A DNA stretch of 64,000 nt from Streptosporangium amethystogenes (GCF_000721075.1 NZ_JOEQ01000012.1:248001-312000); one strand, 5' to 3'; counted from the stretch's first letter, positions 36,408-45,023 are shown. The notes: generated by a model not told the origin, from the sequence alone. Numbers and translations: made by a program.

Positions 36408-37031
36408 ATGGCGAGAACGAAGGATCCAGCGGTCCGTACCCTGCTCATCGAGCGGGCCGCACACATGCTCCGCATCCGCGAGCCCATCACCCTGCGTTCA
36501 CTGGTGGCCGGGACCGACGTGTCGACGATGGCCGTCTACACCTACTTCGGTGGCATGGACGGCGTGTGGAAGGCCCTGCGACAGGAGGGCTTCACCCGCC
36601 TGGCGGCCAGGTTCGCGACGGTGACCACGTCCGAGGACCCGGTTCAGGACCTGACCGTCCTGATCACCGCCTACCTCGGCAACGCCCTGGACCACCCCGA
36701 CCTGTACCGGGTCATGTTCGACGCGAACTTCGACCTTGAAGACCTCAAGGCCGCGGACGCGACCCTGGAGTATCTGGTCCAAGCCGCCGAACGATCCAGG
36801 AAGACCCACCGCTTCCACGCCGACACCGACCCGCTGGAACTGGCGACCCAGAGCTGGACCATCGCCCACGGCCTGGTCTCCCTGGTCGCCAACGGCCCCC
36901 TGCCGCACCAGACGCTTGGCTACGGCGTCCCCCTGCTGACCGCGCTGTTCATCAGCGTGGGAGACAACCCCGACAGGTGCCGCCTATCAGTCGAGAACGG
37001 CTGGAAGCAGCTGCGTCTACCCGACGAATAG
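36408..37031 (+). CDS. TetR-family transcriptional regulator
   Basis: A 207-residue repressor. The N-terminal helix-turn-helix is visible (ITLRSLVAGTDVSTMAVYTYFGGMDGVWKAL, about residues 25-55); the remainder is a helical ligand domain with a TetR_C-like WTIAHGLVSLVANGPLP (about 148-165). ATG at 36408 follows the operator palindrome directly; an ATG at 36393 lies inside the palindrome and is less likely. Divergent from the Rid-family gene, which it probably represses along with itself. The ligand is unknown. Confidence 0.9.
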   Translation: MARTKDPAVRTLLIERAAHMLRIREPITLRSLVAGTDVSTMAVYTYFGGMDGVWKALRQEGFTRLAARFATVTTSEDPVQDLTVLITAYLGNALDHPDLYRVMFDANFDLEDLKAADATLEYLVQAAERSRKTHRFHADTDPLELATQSWTIAHGLVSLVANGPLPHQTLGYGVPLLTALFISVGDNPDRCRLSVENGWKQLRLPDE

Positions 37032-37238
37032 CCACACCGCCGACTCGGACCGATCGGCGCGGCGCCGAACTGCTGAGCGAGGAGAAACAGCGGGCCTTCT
37101 CGTCCTGATCAGTGAGCGCCCCGACGTGTCTTGAGGCGCTGACCTGACAGCAACTCGCAAGCGCTCCGTAGGCGGTTCCAGGCCTGAACGGACTTCGGGG
37201 CCACCTGCCGAACTGTGGAAACGGACGCCGAGGAAGGC

Positions 37239-37751
37239 TCAGTAGTCGAGGAAGCCGTGGGCGGTCACGATGTCACTGGAGGCGTTTGGTCGCACCCCGG
37301 TGATGCGTTCGGCCAGTTGCAGTGCGGCGGCGAGCCCGCCCTCCGACTTTTCACCGACCAGGCCGAGCTCGATCCGGTCGGCCAGGTAGTCTTCCGCGAT
37401 ACCGTTCTCGTCGCCGGGGAACAGCGGGTCGAAGGACAGGACCCTGCGGCCGTCGGCGTAGTGGACGAAGTCCGCGACCCTGTTCACGTTGACGAAGACG
37501 CTTGCCGTGACCGTCCCGGCCGACAGGGGCCGCAGCACCTCGTCCAGCGTGCCGGCGAAGCCGTTCGACTCGCTCAGAATGGTTCCGCCCTCGGCCTGGC
37601 GGGCACAGATGAAACCCTCTTCGATCTCGCCTTCCTCGTCATCGCCGTCCAGTACCTCAATGCCGAGTCGGGTCAGCGCCTCGTGTGGGGTGAGGCCGCG
37701 GACGAACGTTGCGCAGAACGCGGTGTCATCAAGCCAGTTGTAGCCGCTCAC
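37239..37751 (-). CDS. DUF6461-type hypothetical protein
   Basis: A 170-residue soluble protein beginning SGYNWLDDTAFCATFVRGLTPHEALTRLG, the opening I associate with DUF6461, common in actinobacterial accessory regions. Later features: a strand-rich middle (GTVTASVFVNVNRVADFVHYADGRRVLSFDP) and a C-terminal AERITGVR helix. Its function is unknown; related genes are often found singly near regulators or toxin-immunity loci. The ATG at 37751 lacks a strong ribosome site. Confidence 0.7.
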   Translation of the reverse strand: MSGYNWLDDTAFCATFVRGLTPHEALTRLGIEVLDGDDEEGEIEEGFICARQAEGGTILSESNGFAGTLDEVLRPLSAGTVTASVFVNVNRVADFVHYADGRRVLSFDPLFPGDENGIAEDYLADRIELGLVGEKSEGGLAAALQLAERITGVRPNASSDIVTAHGFLDY

Positions 37752-38180
37752 GGGAATCCTGCTCTCGCTGGGGACGGATCCTGGAATCCTGGCATGCTGG
37801 TCCGACAGAAATCGTGTGCGACTTCGAGAGGTGGCGCCGGCGTACCTTCGGTGTCAGTCCGTATGCTCGCCACCGGATGCGAACAAGATGTGCCGGCTCT
37901 CGATATCAGCAGTCCAGGGCAGCCACGAAATCCCACTTGCGGCCTTCACGGCACATACGTCCTTGGCACACAGAATAATTATTCTCGTCCTTGTGTGCCG
38001 GGTGTCCTTAGCACAGTCCGCACGGGACAGTTCAGCCTGGGCGGGATCGCCGATGGCCTGCACGGCAGCTCTCATCAGGCTCGGTGGATCGCGCGTGAAA
38101 CCGAACTTTCATCGACCAGTTTGGCCTTTCTTCCGGTATTTGCCTCCTCAACACCCGCATTTGGTGTTGACTCACCCCTT
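37752..38180. other. Intergenic region, no gene seen
   Basis: About 430 bases between the divergent DUF6461 gene and the membrane-protein pair. Open frames cross it but show no domain or ribosome site. It contains a notable hairpin at 37965-37999. Confidence 0.45.
37965..37999. promoter_or_regulatory. Long inverted repeat with AT-rich inner palindrome
   Basis: GGCACACA (37965-37972) pairs with TGTGTGCC (37992-37999); inside lies the perfect 14-base palindrome AGAATAATTATTCT (37972-37985). The AT-rich core in GC-rich DNA, between divergent genes, is typical of an operator. Confidence 0.5.
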
Positions 38181-38771
38181 ATGTCGACTGATCTTGGTGC
38201 TTCTCGGTGGGGTCCTCGTGAATGGGGTGTGCTCGGGGTCGCGGTGCTGCTGCTCGCGGTGAGTTTCTGGGAGTGGTTCGGTATCAGCTGGGTGGTCTCG
38301 GATCAGTACGGGGACCGCACCGAGCAGTCGACGGCGAACGCCTGGCAGGCCTCCACCGCCTGGTCGGTCGCGGTGCTGCTGGTAGTGGCCGCCGCACTGC
38401 TGTGGAGCCTGCGCGGCACCGCCGTCGCGTCACGATGGAGCCGGCCTGCCGCGCTCCCCCTCGTCGTCCTCGGTATCGCCCTTACGGCATGGCAGTGGTG
38501 GACCATTCACCCGGGCGAAGAGGGACCGTCTTACAACAAAATCGAAATCATGTCTGATATCGACTCGCCCACCGTTGTGTCCCAACCCGAAGAGCAGATC
38601 GGAGCCATCATTCGGGACGACTTGTTCATCTTCCACCAACCCGGCTACAGCGCGGACGTGCGTCCCGGTCTCTATATCGCGCTGTTTCTGCTCGTACTGG
38701 AACTGGCCCTGATGCTCAGTGCGTTCCTTCCACACATCCCACTGCGGCGAGACAGCGCGCAGACAGGATGA
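38181..38771 (+). CDS. Hypothetical membrane protein, first of a pair
   Basis: A 196-residue protein with four hydrophobic spans (about 15-37, 58-78, 88-106 and 165-185) and a ~50-residue hydrophilic loop between spans 3 and 4. No motif is recognised. The ATG at 38181 begins a frame without upstream coding bias; a longer frame exists from 37215 but runs antisense to DUF6461. The stop overlaps the start of the next membrane protein gene (ATGA), so the two are likely translated together and may interact in the membrane. Confidence 0.7.
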   Translation: MSTDLGASRWGPREWGVLGVAVLLLAVSFWEWFGISWVVSDQYGDRTEQSTANAWQASTAWSVAVLLVVAAALLWSLRGTAVASRWSRPAALPLVVLGIALTAWQWWTIHPGEEGPSYNKIEIMSDIDSPTVVSQPEEQIGAIIRDDLFIFHQPGYSADVRPGLYIALFLLVLELALMLSAFLPHIPLRRDSAQTG

Positions 38772-39445
38772 ACGATCACGTGATCGACAGGGAGCGTGTC
38801 AGGGATGTGCTGTCCATCGGGATCGCCGTCGGCGCGTGGACGGCCATCACCGTGCAGAACTACCCGTGGAACCAGTGGGTGCCGTTCGCCAACGGAGCGA
38901 GCAAGGGCGTGTTGCTCGGCATACTCGCCGCTGCCGGCGTCGCCATCGCACTGGCCGGTGGCTCGCGGACCGGATGGCGATGGGCCGTGTTCAGCGGCGC
39001 GCTGATCGGTGGCGGCCTGCTGGGTACGATCAAGGATCTCCTTGGCCCGCCGGCCCCCGCGGTGTACTTCGAGGAGTCGATTTCCGATGAGCGGTGGTAC
39101 GGAACGACGATGCTGCTGCACTGGACGGGCAAGGTGGTGCTGCCCGCCCTGCTGTGTGCCGTGATCCTGACCCTGCTGATGGCTCGTCCGTACCGGCGGG
39201 CACAGTCGATCCTGGCCGGTGTGGCACTTGTCCTCGCGGGTGTCGCGCTGCTCCTGCTTCCGGTGATCGCCTCAGCTCTCGCGCCCGAGGTCCAGGGCAA
39301 CGGCGAGCACGTCAACGAGGGCTTCAAAACGGGGCTGATCTGCTGGATCGCCGGAATCCCGGTATTGGCTGTCGGCATGCTTCGAACGTTCTCGCTCCGC
39401 ACCGGCCGGCGCGGAGCGCGCACAAAGCAGATGCGTTCCCAGTAG
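38768..39445 (+). CDS. Hypothetical membrane protein, second of a pair
   Basis: A 225-residue protein with six hydrophobic spans (about 16-30, 43-62, 70-88, 115-135, 145-168 and 187-205). The N-terminus is charged (NDHVIDRERVRD) and the C-terminus is basic, both probably cytosolic. I recognise no family. It is translationally coupled to the preceding membrane protein gene by a 4-base overlap and converges on XRE paralog B. Confidence 0.72.
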   Translation: MNDHVIDRERVRDVLSIGIAVGAWTAITVQNYPWNQWVPFANGASKGVLLGILAAAGVAIALAGGSRTGWRWAVFSGALIGGGLLGTIKDLLGPPAPAVYFEESISDERWYGTTMLLHWTGKVVLPALLCAVILTLLMARPYRRAQSILAGVALVLAGVALLLLPVIASALAPEVQGNGEHVNEGFKTGLICWIAGIPVLAVGMLRTFSLRTGRRGARTKQMRSQ

Positions 39446-39490
39446 CTGTGGCGCCCAAGATCTAACGACCTGCCACCCAAATCGAACGTT

Positions 39491-40714
39491 TCAAAGTATG
39501 TGCATGCGTGTGCCGAGGCGGCGGATGCGTTCGCGGTAGCTGTAGCGCTCCAGGTCAAGGAGAGTCCGTACGGCCTGCTGGGCCATCGGGTGGTTGCGGA
39601 TGAGCATCGGGGCGATCTTCTCAGCGCGTTCGAGTTCGGCCAGGGCGTCGTCACGCTTGCCGCACCACAGCAGTCCTCGGGCGTGGTCGAGATGGTGGTA
39701 GCCGGCACGGCTTGCCTGTAGATCCTTGGGAAGGTGCATCGCCTGCGCTCGCCGTACGGCCTGTGATCCGTCACCGAGTTCGACAGCTATGGCGACGCCA
39801 TGGATGTCGATGTTGGGCTGGTTGGTGGACAGCTCGTAGTAGTTGGTGCGCTGACGAGCCCCGAGCCGAGTGACCGCCTCGGCAGCGAGCCGGTGGCGTG
39901 ACCACGCCTCATCGACGTCGTTCTTGCGGGCGGCCGTGATCGCGGCCCTCAGTTGGAGCCCACCCCAGACGGCCAGCGCCTCCGGATGGCCTGCGGTGTA
40001 CTCGTCCTCGATGTTCACGCATGCCGTGTCGAGCACGGCGAGCGCGTCGTTCCACGAGGTGCTGGCCCACAGGTTCCGGCTCCGCAGGTAGGCGAACAGG
40101 GCTTCGTGGTAGACGTCCCCCGCTCGCTCCCCCGCCCAGCGAATTCGGTTGGTGGCGATCACAGAGAGGTCGGCGTAGCCGAGGTTGTAGGCGACCGAAT
40201 CGGCTGCCCGGTAGGCAATCGAGAGCAGGTTGAAAGCCGCGCTCCGGTCAGAGCCAGAGAAAAGATGGGTTGCCGCCTGGAGTTCGGCGATCAGTGCCGG
40301 AGTCTCGTCGGCCAGCTCGGCGTAGCGCGTGCCTCGCCGTAGCGACATCGTGTGTTCGATCGCAGCCCGAAGTTCGGGGATCGGTCGCACCTCGCCGTCC
40401 CACTCAGGGGCGAGGTCGTAGCGTTCCAGCTGGCGGCGGATCTCGGGGATCGCCGAGTGTCCACGGTCCTGGCTCGGGCTGTCGCCTCGGTAGGGACGCG
40501 CGGTGAGCTCGTTGGGGTGCATGCGCAGGGCCTTGGCGAGGGTGTTGACCAGCGCGATGGAGTCCAGGGCAAGGCTGTCGTTCTCGATCGCCGACACCCA
40601 GGACTGGGCGCGACCGACGCGCCGGGCCAGTTCGTTCTGCGTGATGCCCACGCGCTTACGAGCGCGCCGCACACGGGTTCCCACACTCTCCGCCGCCGGG
40701 TCCAAGTAGGCCAT
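39491..40714 (-). CDS. XRE-family transcriptional regulator (paralog B)
   Basis: A 407-residue regulator with the same layout as paralog A: helix-turn-helix VGTRVRRARKRVGITQNELA ... GRAQSWVSAIENDSLALDSI (about 12-60) followed by a TPR-like ligand domain ending ERIRRLGTRMHIL. The paralogs share length, start, end and most motifs, differing mostly within the ligand domain (for example residues ~135-160 and 215-235), suggesting different ligands with a shared DNA target. Its upstream element matches that of paralog A at the same 42-base distance. Divergent from a chain of two small proteins and an ATP-binding protein, a frequent actinobacterial arrangement. Confidence 0.9.
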   Translation of the reverse strand: MAYLDPAAESVGTRVRRARKRVGITQNELARRVGRAQSWVSAIENDSLALDSIALVNTLAKALRMHPNELTARPYRGDSPSQDRGHSAIPEIRRQLERYDLAPEWDGEVRPIPELRAAIEHTMSLRRGTRYAELADETPALIAELQAATHLFSGSDRSAAFNLLSIAYRAADSVAYNLGYADLSVIATNRIRWAGERAGDVYHEALFAYLRSRNLWASTSWNDALAVLDTACVNIEDEYTAGHPEALAVWGGLQLRAAITAARKNDVDEAWSRHRLAAEAVTRLGARQRTNYYELSTNQPNIDIHGVAIAVELGDGSQAVRRAQAMHLPKDLQASRAGYHHLDHARGLLWCGKRDDALAELERAEKIAPMLIRNHPMAQQAVRTLLDLERYSYRERIRRLGTRMHIL

Positions 40715-41034
40715 GGCCTCAAGGTAACCCGGCGCGACCTGCTTGACCTCCCCCTGCGCCAAAGTATCAGCGGCGCTGATGTCGGTCTCTCTCCGCGTTC
40801 ATAGCGTCACCTTTCGTGAGCGGCGACAGGTGTGAGAGCGGCAGGAGATACCCCTGCCCTCTACGCACTCTGACCGCGACCGAATCGGCCTTCAAGCAGG
40901 CGGCCCCTCACCCACGCAGGGGGAGCCGCCTTAGCTGAACACAGAAACCGAACCGCAAAACCCCACAAAAACGGCCCTGCCAAGCGAGTGACGTCGCCTG
41001 GCAGAGCCTCGCCCGCACTCTGGAGGTGCGAACT
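40715..41034. other. Divergent intergenic region
   Basis: About 320 bases between XRE paralog B and the small-protein chain. It holds the conserved XRE upstream element (40757-40784) and a TGCCA/TGGCA inverted pair near 40978-41003. No gene is seen. Confidence 0.5.
40757..40784. promoter_or_regulatory. Conserved element upstream of XRE paralog B
   Basis: Second copy of the 28-base block described for paralog A, again 42 bases upstream of the start codon. In this gap it could also influence the divergent small-protein/ATP-binding chain. Confidence 0.6.
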
Positions 41035-41424
41035 GTGTTCAACCCTAGTAGAGCCTGCAAGATCATCAGGGTTCGCTGGCATGCCGAGCGACCGCCTTCG
41101 CCCCTGGGCTGCCGCTGGTGTGGCCATCCCCCCTACGCCCACGACGCGGACAGCCTGCCGCACCGGCCCGCTCACCTGTGGGAACAGCCCACCCCCGCCC
41201 AGGTCCACACCCGTATGACGGCCCGGCGCCGTCTCGGGCTCTGCGGCCGACTGCCCGCGCCCACCGTCGCCACCTGCCCGCCGAGCCGTCCTCCCACGGG
41301 CGCTCTTCCCGGCCGCGGACGCCGCTCGCAACCGGCCGCCCCACTGTACGGACGAGAATCGCCGCCGGATGTACGGCCCGGACCGGGCAGGCGCGAGCCA
41401 CGCCGCAAGGCGGTGACGGCATGA
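41035..41424 (+). CDS. Small Cys-containing hypothetical protein of the XRE locus
   Basis: A 129-residue protein with a CRWCGHPPYAHD motif near residue 26 (two Cys and two His, a possible metal site) and HLWEQPTPAQVHTRMTARRR near 50, a pattern I have seen in small actinobacterial proteins beside XRE regulators. The second half is Arg/Pro-rich and low complexity. GTG at 41035 was chosen for GGAGG 8 bases upstream (41022-41026). It overlaps the next gene by 4 bases (ATGA). The function is unknown; the conserved context implies a regulatory role with the XRE/ATP-binding pair. Confidence 0.68.
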   Translation: MFNPSRACKIIRVRWHAERPPSPLGCRWCGHPPYAHDADSLPHRPAHLWEQPTPAQVHTRMTARRRLGLCGRLPAPTVATCPPSRPPTGALPGRGRRSQPAAPLYGRESPPDVRPGPGRREPRRKAVTA

Positions 41425-41810
41425 CCCTCGTCGACACCACCTCCCGGCACGAGCCCGCCGAGGAGACCGGAGCGCTGCACGCGCTGGCGCTGCGGTTCAC
41501 CGGCTGGCTCCTCTGGTACGGCAAGGCCACCGGCCGCTACTGGGCGCTCTCCCCTATCTGGTGCCGAGAGCACATCGGCCTGATCGAGGCCGATACTCCC
41601 ACCGAACTGGCCGCCCAGATGCAGCACATCGAGGACTTCCGCCGCCACCTCGCCCCCGGCCGACCCCTCTCAAAGCAAGAAGTCCCGCTCCCCGAAAGCA
41701 GCACGGACGTCAAGGTCGCTGGAAATACCGAGCACAACGGGATCGAGAGCAAGGGAGGTGACCGAGATGGCAGCGCGCCTGTTGTCCGCGCTCGTCGGCG
41801 TACTCGCTGA
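41421..41810 (+). CDS. Small hypothetical protein of the XRE locus
   Basis: A 129-residue protein with FTGWLLWYGKATGRYWALSP (about 28-47) and AAQMQHIEDFRRHLAPGR near 65. This resembles short actinobacterial proteins encoded next to XRE/ATP-binding pairs; no domain name is certain. It is coupled to the upstream small-protein gene (ATGA) and overlaps the ATP-binding protein gene by 44 bases. The last ~40 residues are charged and probably disordered. Confidence 0.6.
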   Translation: MTLVDTTSRHEPAEETGALHALALRFTGWLLWYGKATGRYWALSPIWCREHIGLIEADTPTELAAQMQHIEDFRRHLAPGRPLSKQEVPLPESSTDVKVAGNTEHNGIESKGGDRDGSAPVVRARRRTR

Positions 41811-42345
41811 CCGCTTCCGTACACCGGCCGACGGCGCCGTATGGTCACCGCATCTGGGCCGAATCCCCGGCTGGTCGGCACCTCTGGGCCACACGCCCGT
41901 CATCTCCCAACGGTTCGCGGCCACCCCCGACCAGGTCAGACCCGCACGCGTCTTTGTCGCCGAACTCCTCGGCGACGACCACCCGCTCCGCGACGACGCC
42001 GCACTCCTCACCAGCGAACTCACCACCAACGCCGTCGAACACTCCAGCGGACCACTCGATGCCCGACCGCTCGACACCGAAGCCGCCGACACCGGACCGT
42101 ACGACGCGGGACCGGTCGGCCGCCCACGGGAGTTCGTCGTCACGGTGGCCTTCCTCCCCCACGGCGTACTGATCACCGTCCAGGACCCCGGCGCCTCAAA
42201 GATCCCCTGTACGAGGAAGCCCGGCCCGAACGCCACCGGCGGCCGAGGACTCATACTCGTCAACGACCTCGCCACCCGCTGGGGCTTTCACCGCGACTCC
42301 ACCGGAACCGTCATCTGGTTCGAACTCTGCTCGACCAGTGGGTAA
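41767..42345 (+). CDS. ATP-binding protein, anti-sigma (RsbW-like) HATPase
   Basis: A 192-residue GHKL/HATPase_c protein. Motifs: N-box LLTSELTTNAVEHS (about 80-93), G1-type VQDPGASKIP (about 140) and G2 GGRGLILVNDLATRWG (about 160-175). Such proteins in actinobacteria are stand-alone serine kinase/anti-sigma-like factors, often paired with XRE regulators and small proteins as here. The ATG at 41767 has GGGAGG 8 bases upstream. The N-terminal ~60 residues and an acidic insert (LDARPLDTEAADTGPYDAG) are extra to the core domain. Its partner, a sigma or anti-anti-sigma factor, is not encoded here. Confidence 0.85.
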   Translation: MAARLLSALVGVLADRFRTPADGAVWSPHLGRIPGWSAPLGHTPVISQRFAATPDQVRPARVFVAELLGDDHPLRDDAALLTSELTTNAVEHSSGPLDARPLDTEAADTGPYDAGPVGRPREFVVTVAFLPHGVLITVQDPGASKIPCTRKPGPNATGGRGLILVNDLATRWGFHRDSTGTVIWFELCSTSG

Positions 42346-42523
42346 CCCCTGATCACGGCGCCTCGGCTGCGGCCTTCTCTCCGCCGGAGACCGCGACGAT
42401 CTCCGCGCGGATGTCGCTCCATCGGGGAAAGTTCGTCATCGGTTCTCCGCCTCGCGTTCTCGCGGCTGATTCCCAGCGCATCGACTGAACAGCACGCGGC
42501 CACGGTCACCGTCTCCGGGAACG

Positions 42524-42562
42524 CGAACCGGCCCCGGACGAGAGATGTCCGGGGCCGGTTCG
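42524..42562. terminator. Strong terminator of the osmoprotectant transporter operon
   Basis: A perfect 16-bp stem, CGAACCGGCCCCGGAC (42524-42539) with its reverse complement at 42547-42562, and a 7-base loop, 9 bases past the stop of the binding-protein gene. Confidence 0.85.
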
Positions 42563-42571
42563 GGGAATCGA

Positions 42572-43495
42572 CTACAGCAGGCCGTTCTGGGTGAGCCAGT
42601 CCTTGGCTACCGCTTCGGCGTCGTCCTTGTCGACCGCGACGCGCTTCATCAACGCGACCAGGCCGGCGGTGTCCAGCTTGGCGGAGACCGCGTCGAGGGT
42701 GGTCCGCACCGTGTCGTTCACGCCCGCCTTGTTGACCAGGGGGGCGATGTTCTCCGCGGCGAAGGCGCTCTTGTTGTCCTGGAGGGAGACCAGGTCATTG
42801 ATGATGATCTTCGGGTCGGTGGTGAAGACGTTGCCGACCTGGACGGTGCCGTCCTTGATGGCGTCGGCGGTGGCGTCGCCGGTCTTCTTCCACTCCTTGA
42901 ACTCCAGGCCGTAGGTGTCCTTGAAGTTCTTCTCCTGGCGGCTCTTGAACTCCGGCGGGCCGCCCACCGAGTAGTTCTTGGCGACCTTGACCAGGTCCTC
43001 GATCGTGGTGAGGCCGTCCTTGGTGGCGGTCTCCTTGCTGACGGTCAGCGAGTTGTTGTCCTCGGCCGCGGCGGGCGTCAGCACCTCCAGCTCGGCCGGG
43101 AGCTTCTCCTTGAGGCCGGCGACCACGTCGTCCTTCGACTTCGCCGTGGTCGTGTTGTCGACGAAGGCCAGCAGCGAGCCGATGTACTCCGGCAGGATGG
43201 TCAGGCCGCCGCTCTTGACCTGGTCGTACAGGACCTCGCGGCTGCCGATGTTGAACTTCTCCTCGACCTGGACGCCCTTGGCGGCCAGGGCCTGCGAGTA
43301 GATCTCGCCCAGCAGGACGTTCTCCGGGAAGTTGGCCGACCCGATGATGACCTTCCCGGCGGCCGCCGGCTCGGAGGCGGATCCGGATTCGGCGGGAGCC
43401 GGGGACGCGCTGGTGAGGGGGTCTCCGCCGCCGCACGCGGTAAGTGTGAGCGCCGCGGACAGGAGGATCGCCGCGGTGCTGAACAGGCGCTTCAT
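42572..43495 (-). CDS. Osmoprotectant ABC transporter binding lipoprotein
   Basis: A 307-residue extracytoplasmic solute-binding protein. The lipobox LTLTACGGG (about 18-26) marks a lipoprotein. The OpuAC/ProX-type core is visible: KVIIGSANFPENVLLGEIYSQALAAKG (about 47-73), YDQVKSGGLTILPEYIGSLLAF (about 90-111) and DALSVKLDTAG-like VSAKLDTAGLVALMKRV near the end. The EYxG motif is typical of glycine betaine/choline-type binding proteins (OpuC, OsmF). ATG at 43495 follows GGAAGGGAA. It is the last gene of the four-gene operon, followed by a strong terminator. Confidence 0.9.
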   Translation of the reverse strand: MKRLFSTAAILLSAALTLTACGGGDPLTSASPAPAESGSASEPAAAGKVIIGSANFPENVLLGEIYSQALAAKGVQVEEKFNIGSREVLYDQVKSGGLTILPEYIGSLLAFVDNTTTAKSKDDVVAGLKEKLPAELEVLTPAAAEDNNSLTVSKETATKDGLTTIEDLVKVAKNYSVGGPPEFKSRQEKNFKDTYGLEFKEWKKTGDATADAIKDGTVQVGNVFTTDPKIIINDLVSLQDNKSAFAAENIAPLVNKAGVNDTVRTTLDAVSAKLDTAGLVALMKRVAVDKDDAEAVAKDWLTQNGLL

Positions 43496-43531
43496 GGTGC
43501 TATTCCCTTCCAAAACGGGGGGTAATGGAGA

Positions 43532-44203
43532 CTATCGGATGGTCTGGCGCTCGCTCACCCCCGGGGAGACCGTTGCGCGCTGTACCAGGGTGAACCCGAG
43601 CTGAACGAGAAGCGCCAGCAGTGCTACGAGAACCGCTCCGCCGATCGTGCTCGGGAAGTTCTTGGTCGCGAGACCGTCGATGATGAAGCGGCCGAGGCCG
43701 CCCAGGCCCACGTACGCGGCCACCGTCGCGGTCGCCACCACCTGGATGGCGGCCAGCCGCAGGCCGAGCAGGATGAGCGGCAGCGCGACCGGCACCAGCA
43801 CCCGGCCGAGCACCTGCCTGCCGCGCAGTCCCATGCCGTACGCGGCGTCGCGCAGGTCCGGGTCCACCCCGCGGATGCCCTCGTAGGTGTTGACCAGGAT
43901 GGGCGGCACGGCCAGCGCCACCAGCGGGATCAACACCGGCAGGATGGTGCCGACCCCCATCAGCAGCACGATGAGGACGAGCAGGCCGAGCGTCGGCAGG
44001 GCGCGGGCCGCGTTGGCGATGGAGACCACCAGCAGGGCGCCCCGGCCGGTGTGGCCGATCAGCAGCCCCAGCGGGAGCGCGATCAGCATGGCCAGCAGCA
44101 GCGAGAGCCCGGCGAACTCCAGGTGTTCGAGCAGCCGGGCGGGAATCCCGTCCGGACCCGACCAGTTGACCGGGTCGCCGAAGAAGTCGATCAGCCAGTT
44201 CAC
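43532..44203 (-). CDS. Osmoprotectant ABC transporter permease (second)
   Basis: A 223-residue permease of the OpuCB/ProW type with five or six spans and the coupling motif around NTYEGIRGVDPDLRDAAYGMGLRGRQVLGRVLVPVALPLIL (the EAA loop: A-Y-G-M-G near residues 135-150). IDGLATKNFPSTIGGAVLVALLAL near 185 is a further family mark. It starts with GTG at 44203. Between it and the first permease gene lies a 157-base gap with no convincing gene, though the operon order ATPase-permease-permease-binding protein is intact. Confidence 0.9.
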   Translation of the reverse strand: MNWLIDFFGDPVNWSGPDGIPARLLEHLEFAGLSLLLAMLIALPLGLLIGHTGRGALLVVSIANAARALPTLGLLVLIVLLMGVGTILPVLIPLVALAVPPILVNTYEGIRGVDPDLRDAAYGMGLRGRQVLGRVLVPVALPLILLGLRLAAIQVVATATVAAYVGLGGLGRFIIDGLATKNFPSTIGGAVLVALLALLVQLGFTLVQRATVSPGVSERQTIR

Positions 44204-44360
44204 GCGGCCCCCCTCGTCCGCGGGGTGATGGATGTCCCGCCGGATCGCTGACCACCTGTGTCCGCCGGACGCGGTGACGTACGACTTCCGGTGGCGGCTT
44301 CGGTGAGGCGACGAACGGTCACCGCACCAGCGGGGGCGCCGAAGGGATCAGGCAACCGCT

Positions 44361-45023
44361 TCACGCGGACCCCCTTGCCCGCGACCACGGGGTGAGCAGC
44401 CGCTGCGCCAGGATCAGCAGCAGGTCGGCGACGCCCGCGAGCACCACGACCAGCACGATGCCGACCACGATCGGGGTGTAGAACTGCCGCTGCCAGCCGT
44501 CGATGAACAGGTAGCCGAGCCCGCCCCTGCCGACCAGCGCGCCAACGCTGACCAGGCTGACGCTGGCGACCGTGGCCACCCTGAGCCCGGCCAGCACGAC
44601 CGGCACCGCGATCGGCAACTCGACCTGGAGCAGCCTGCGCAGCGGGGTGAAGCCCATGGCCACCGCGGACTGGCGTACGTGGTCGGGGACCGAGCCCAGC
44701 CCGTCGACGACCGCCGGGATCAGCACCGCCATGGCGTAGAAGGTGAGCGGGACCATCACGGTCAGCCGGGTCGCGAGACCGGTGACCGGGATGAGCACGA
44801 TGAAGACGGCCAGCGAGGGCAGCGAGTAGATCACGTTCATCACGCCGACGGTCGGCTGGTAGAGCCAGCGCCAGCGGACTCCGGCCAGCCCGAGCGGGAG
44901 CGCGATGAGCAGCCCGATGACGATCGGGACCAGCGCCATCACGATGTGGTCCGCCAGCAGGCCCTGGATCGTGGGCCAGTTGCGCCCGATCCAGTCCCAG
45001 CGGACCAGGGGTTCCTCACTCAC
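44361..45023 (-). CDS. Osmoprotectant ABC transporter permease (first)
   Basis: A 220-residue permease of the OpuCD/ProW type with spans such as IVMALVPIVIGLLIALPLGLAG (about 24-45) and LPSLAVFIVLIPVTG (about 68-82). The EAA loop reads VRQSAVAMGFTPLRRLLQVELPIAVPVVL (about 125-153). GTG at 45023 overlaps the ATPase stop by 8 bases and is preferred over a longer frame to 45068, which runs inside the ATPase gene. It pairs with the second permease. Confidence 0.9.
   Translation of the reverse strand: MSEEPLVRWDWIGRNWPTIQGLLADHIVMALVPIVIGLLIALPLGLAGVRWRWLYQPTVGVMNVIYSLPSLAVFIVLIPVTGLATRLTVMVPLTFYAMAVLIPAVVDGLGSVPDHVRQSAVAMGFTPLRRLLQVELPIAVPVVLAGLRVATVASVSLVSVGALVGRGGLGYLFIDGWQRQFYTPIVVGIVLVVVLAGVADLLLILAQRLLTPWSRARGSA

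Noticed and set aside
44204..44360. Possible extra gene between the two osmoprotectant permeases
   Set aside because: The only frame (about 62 codons) lacks hydrophobic or domain features and a ribosome site; read as an intra-operon spacer.
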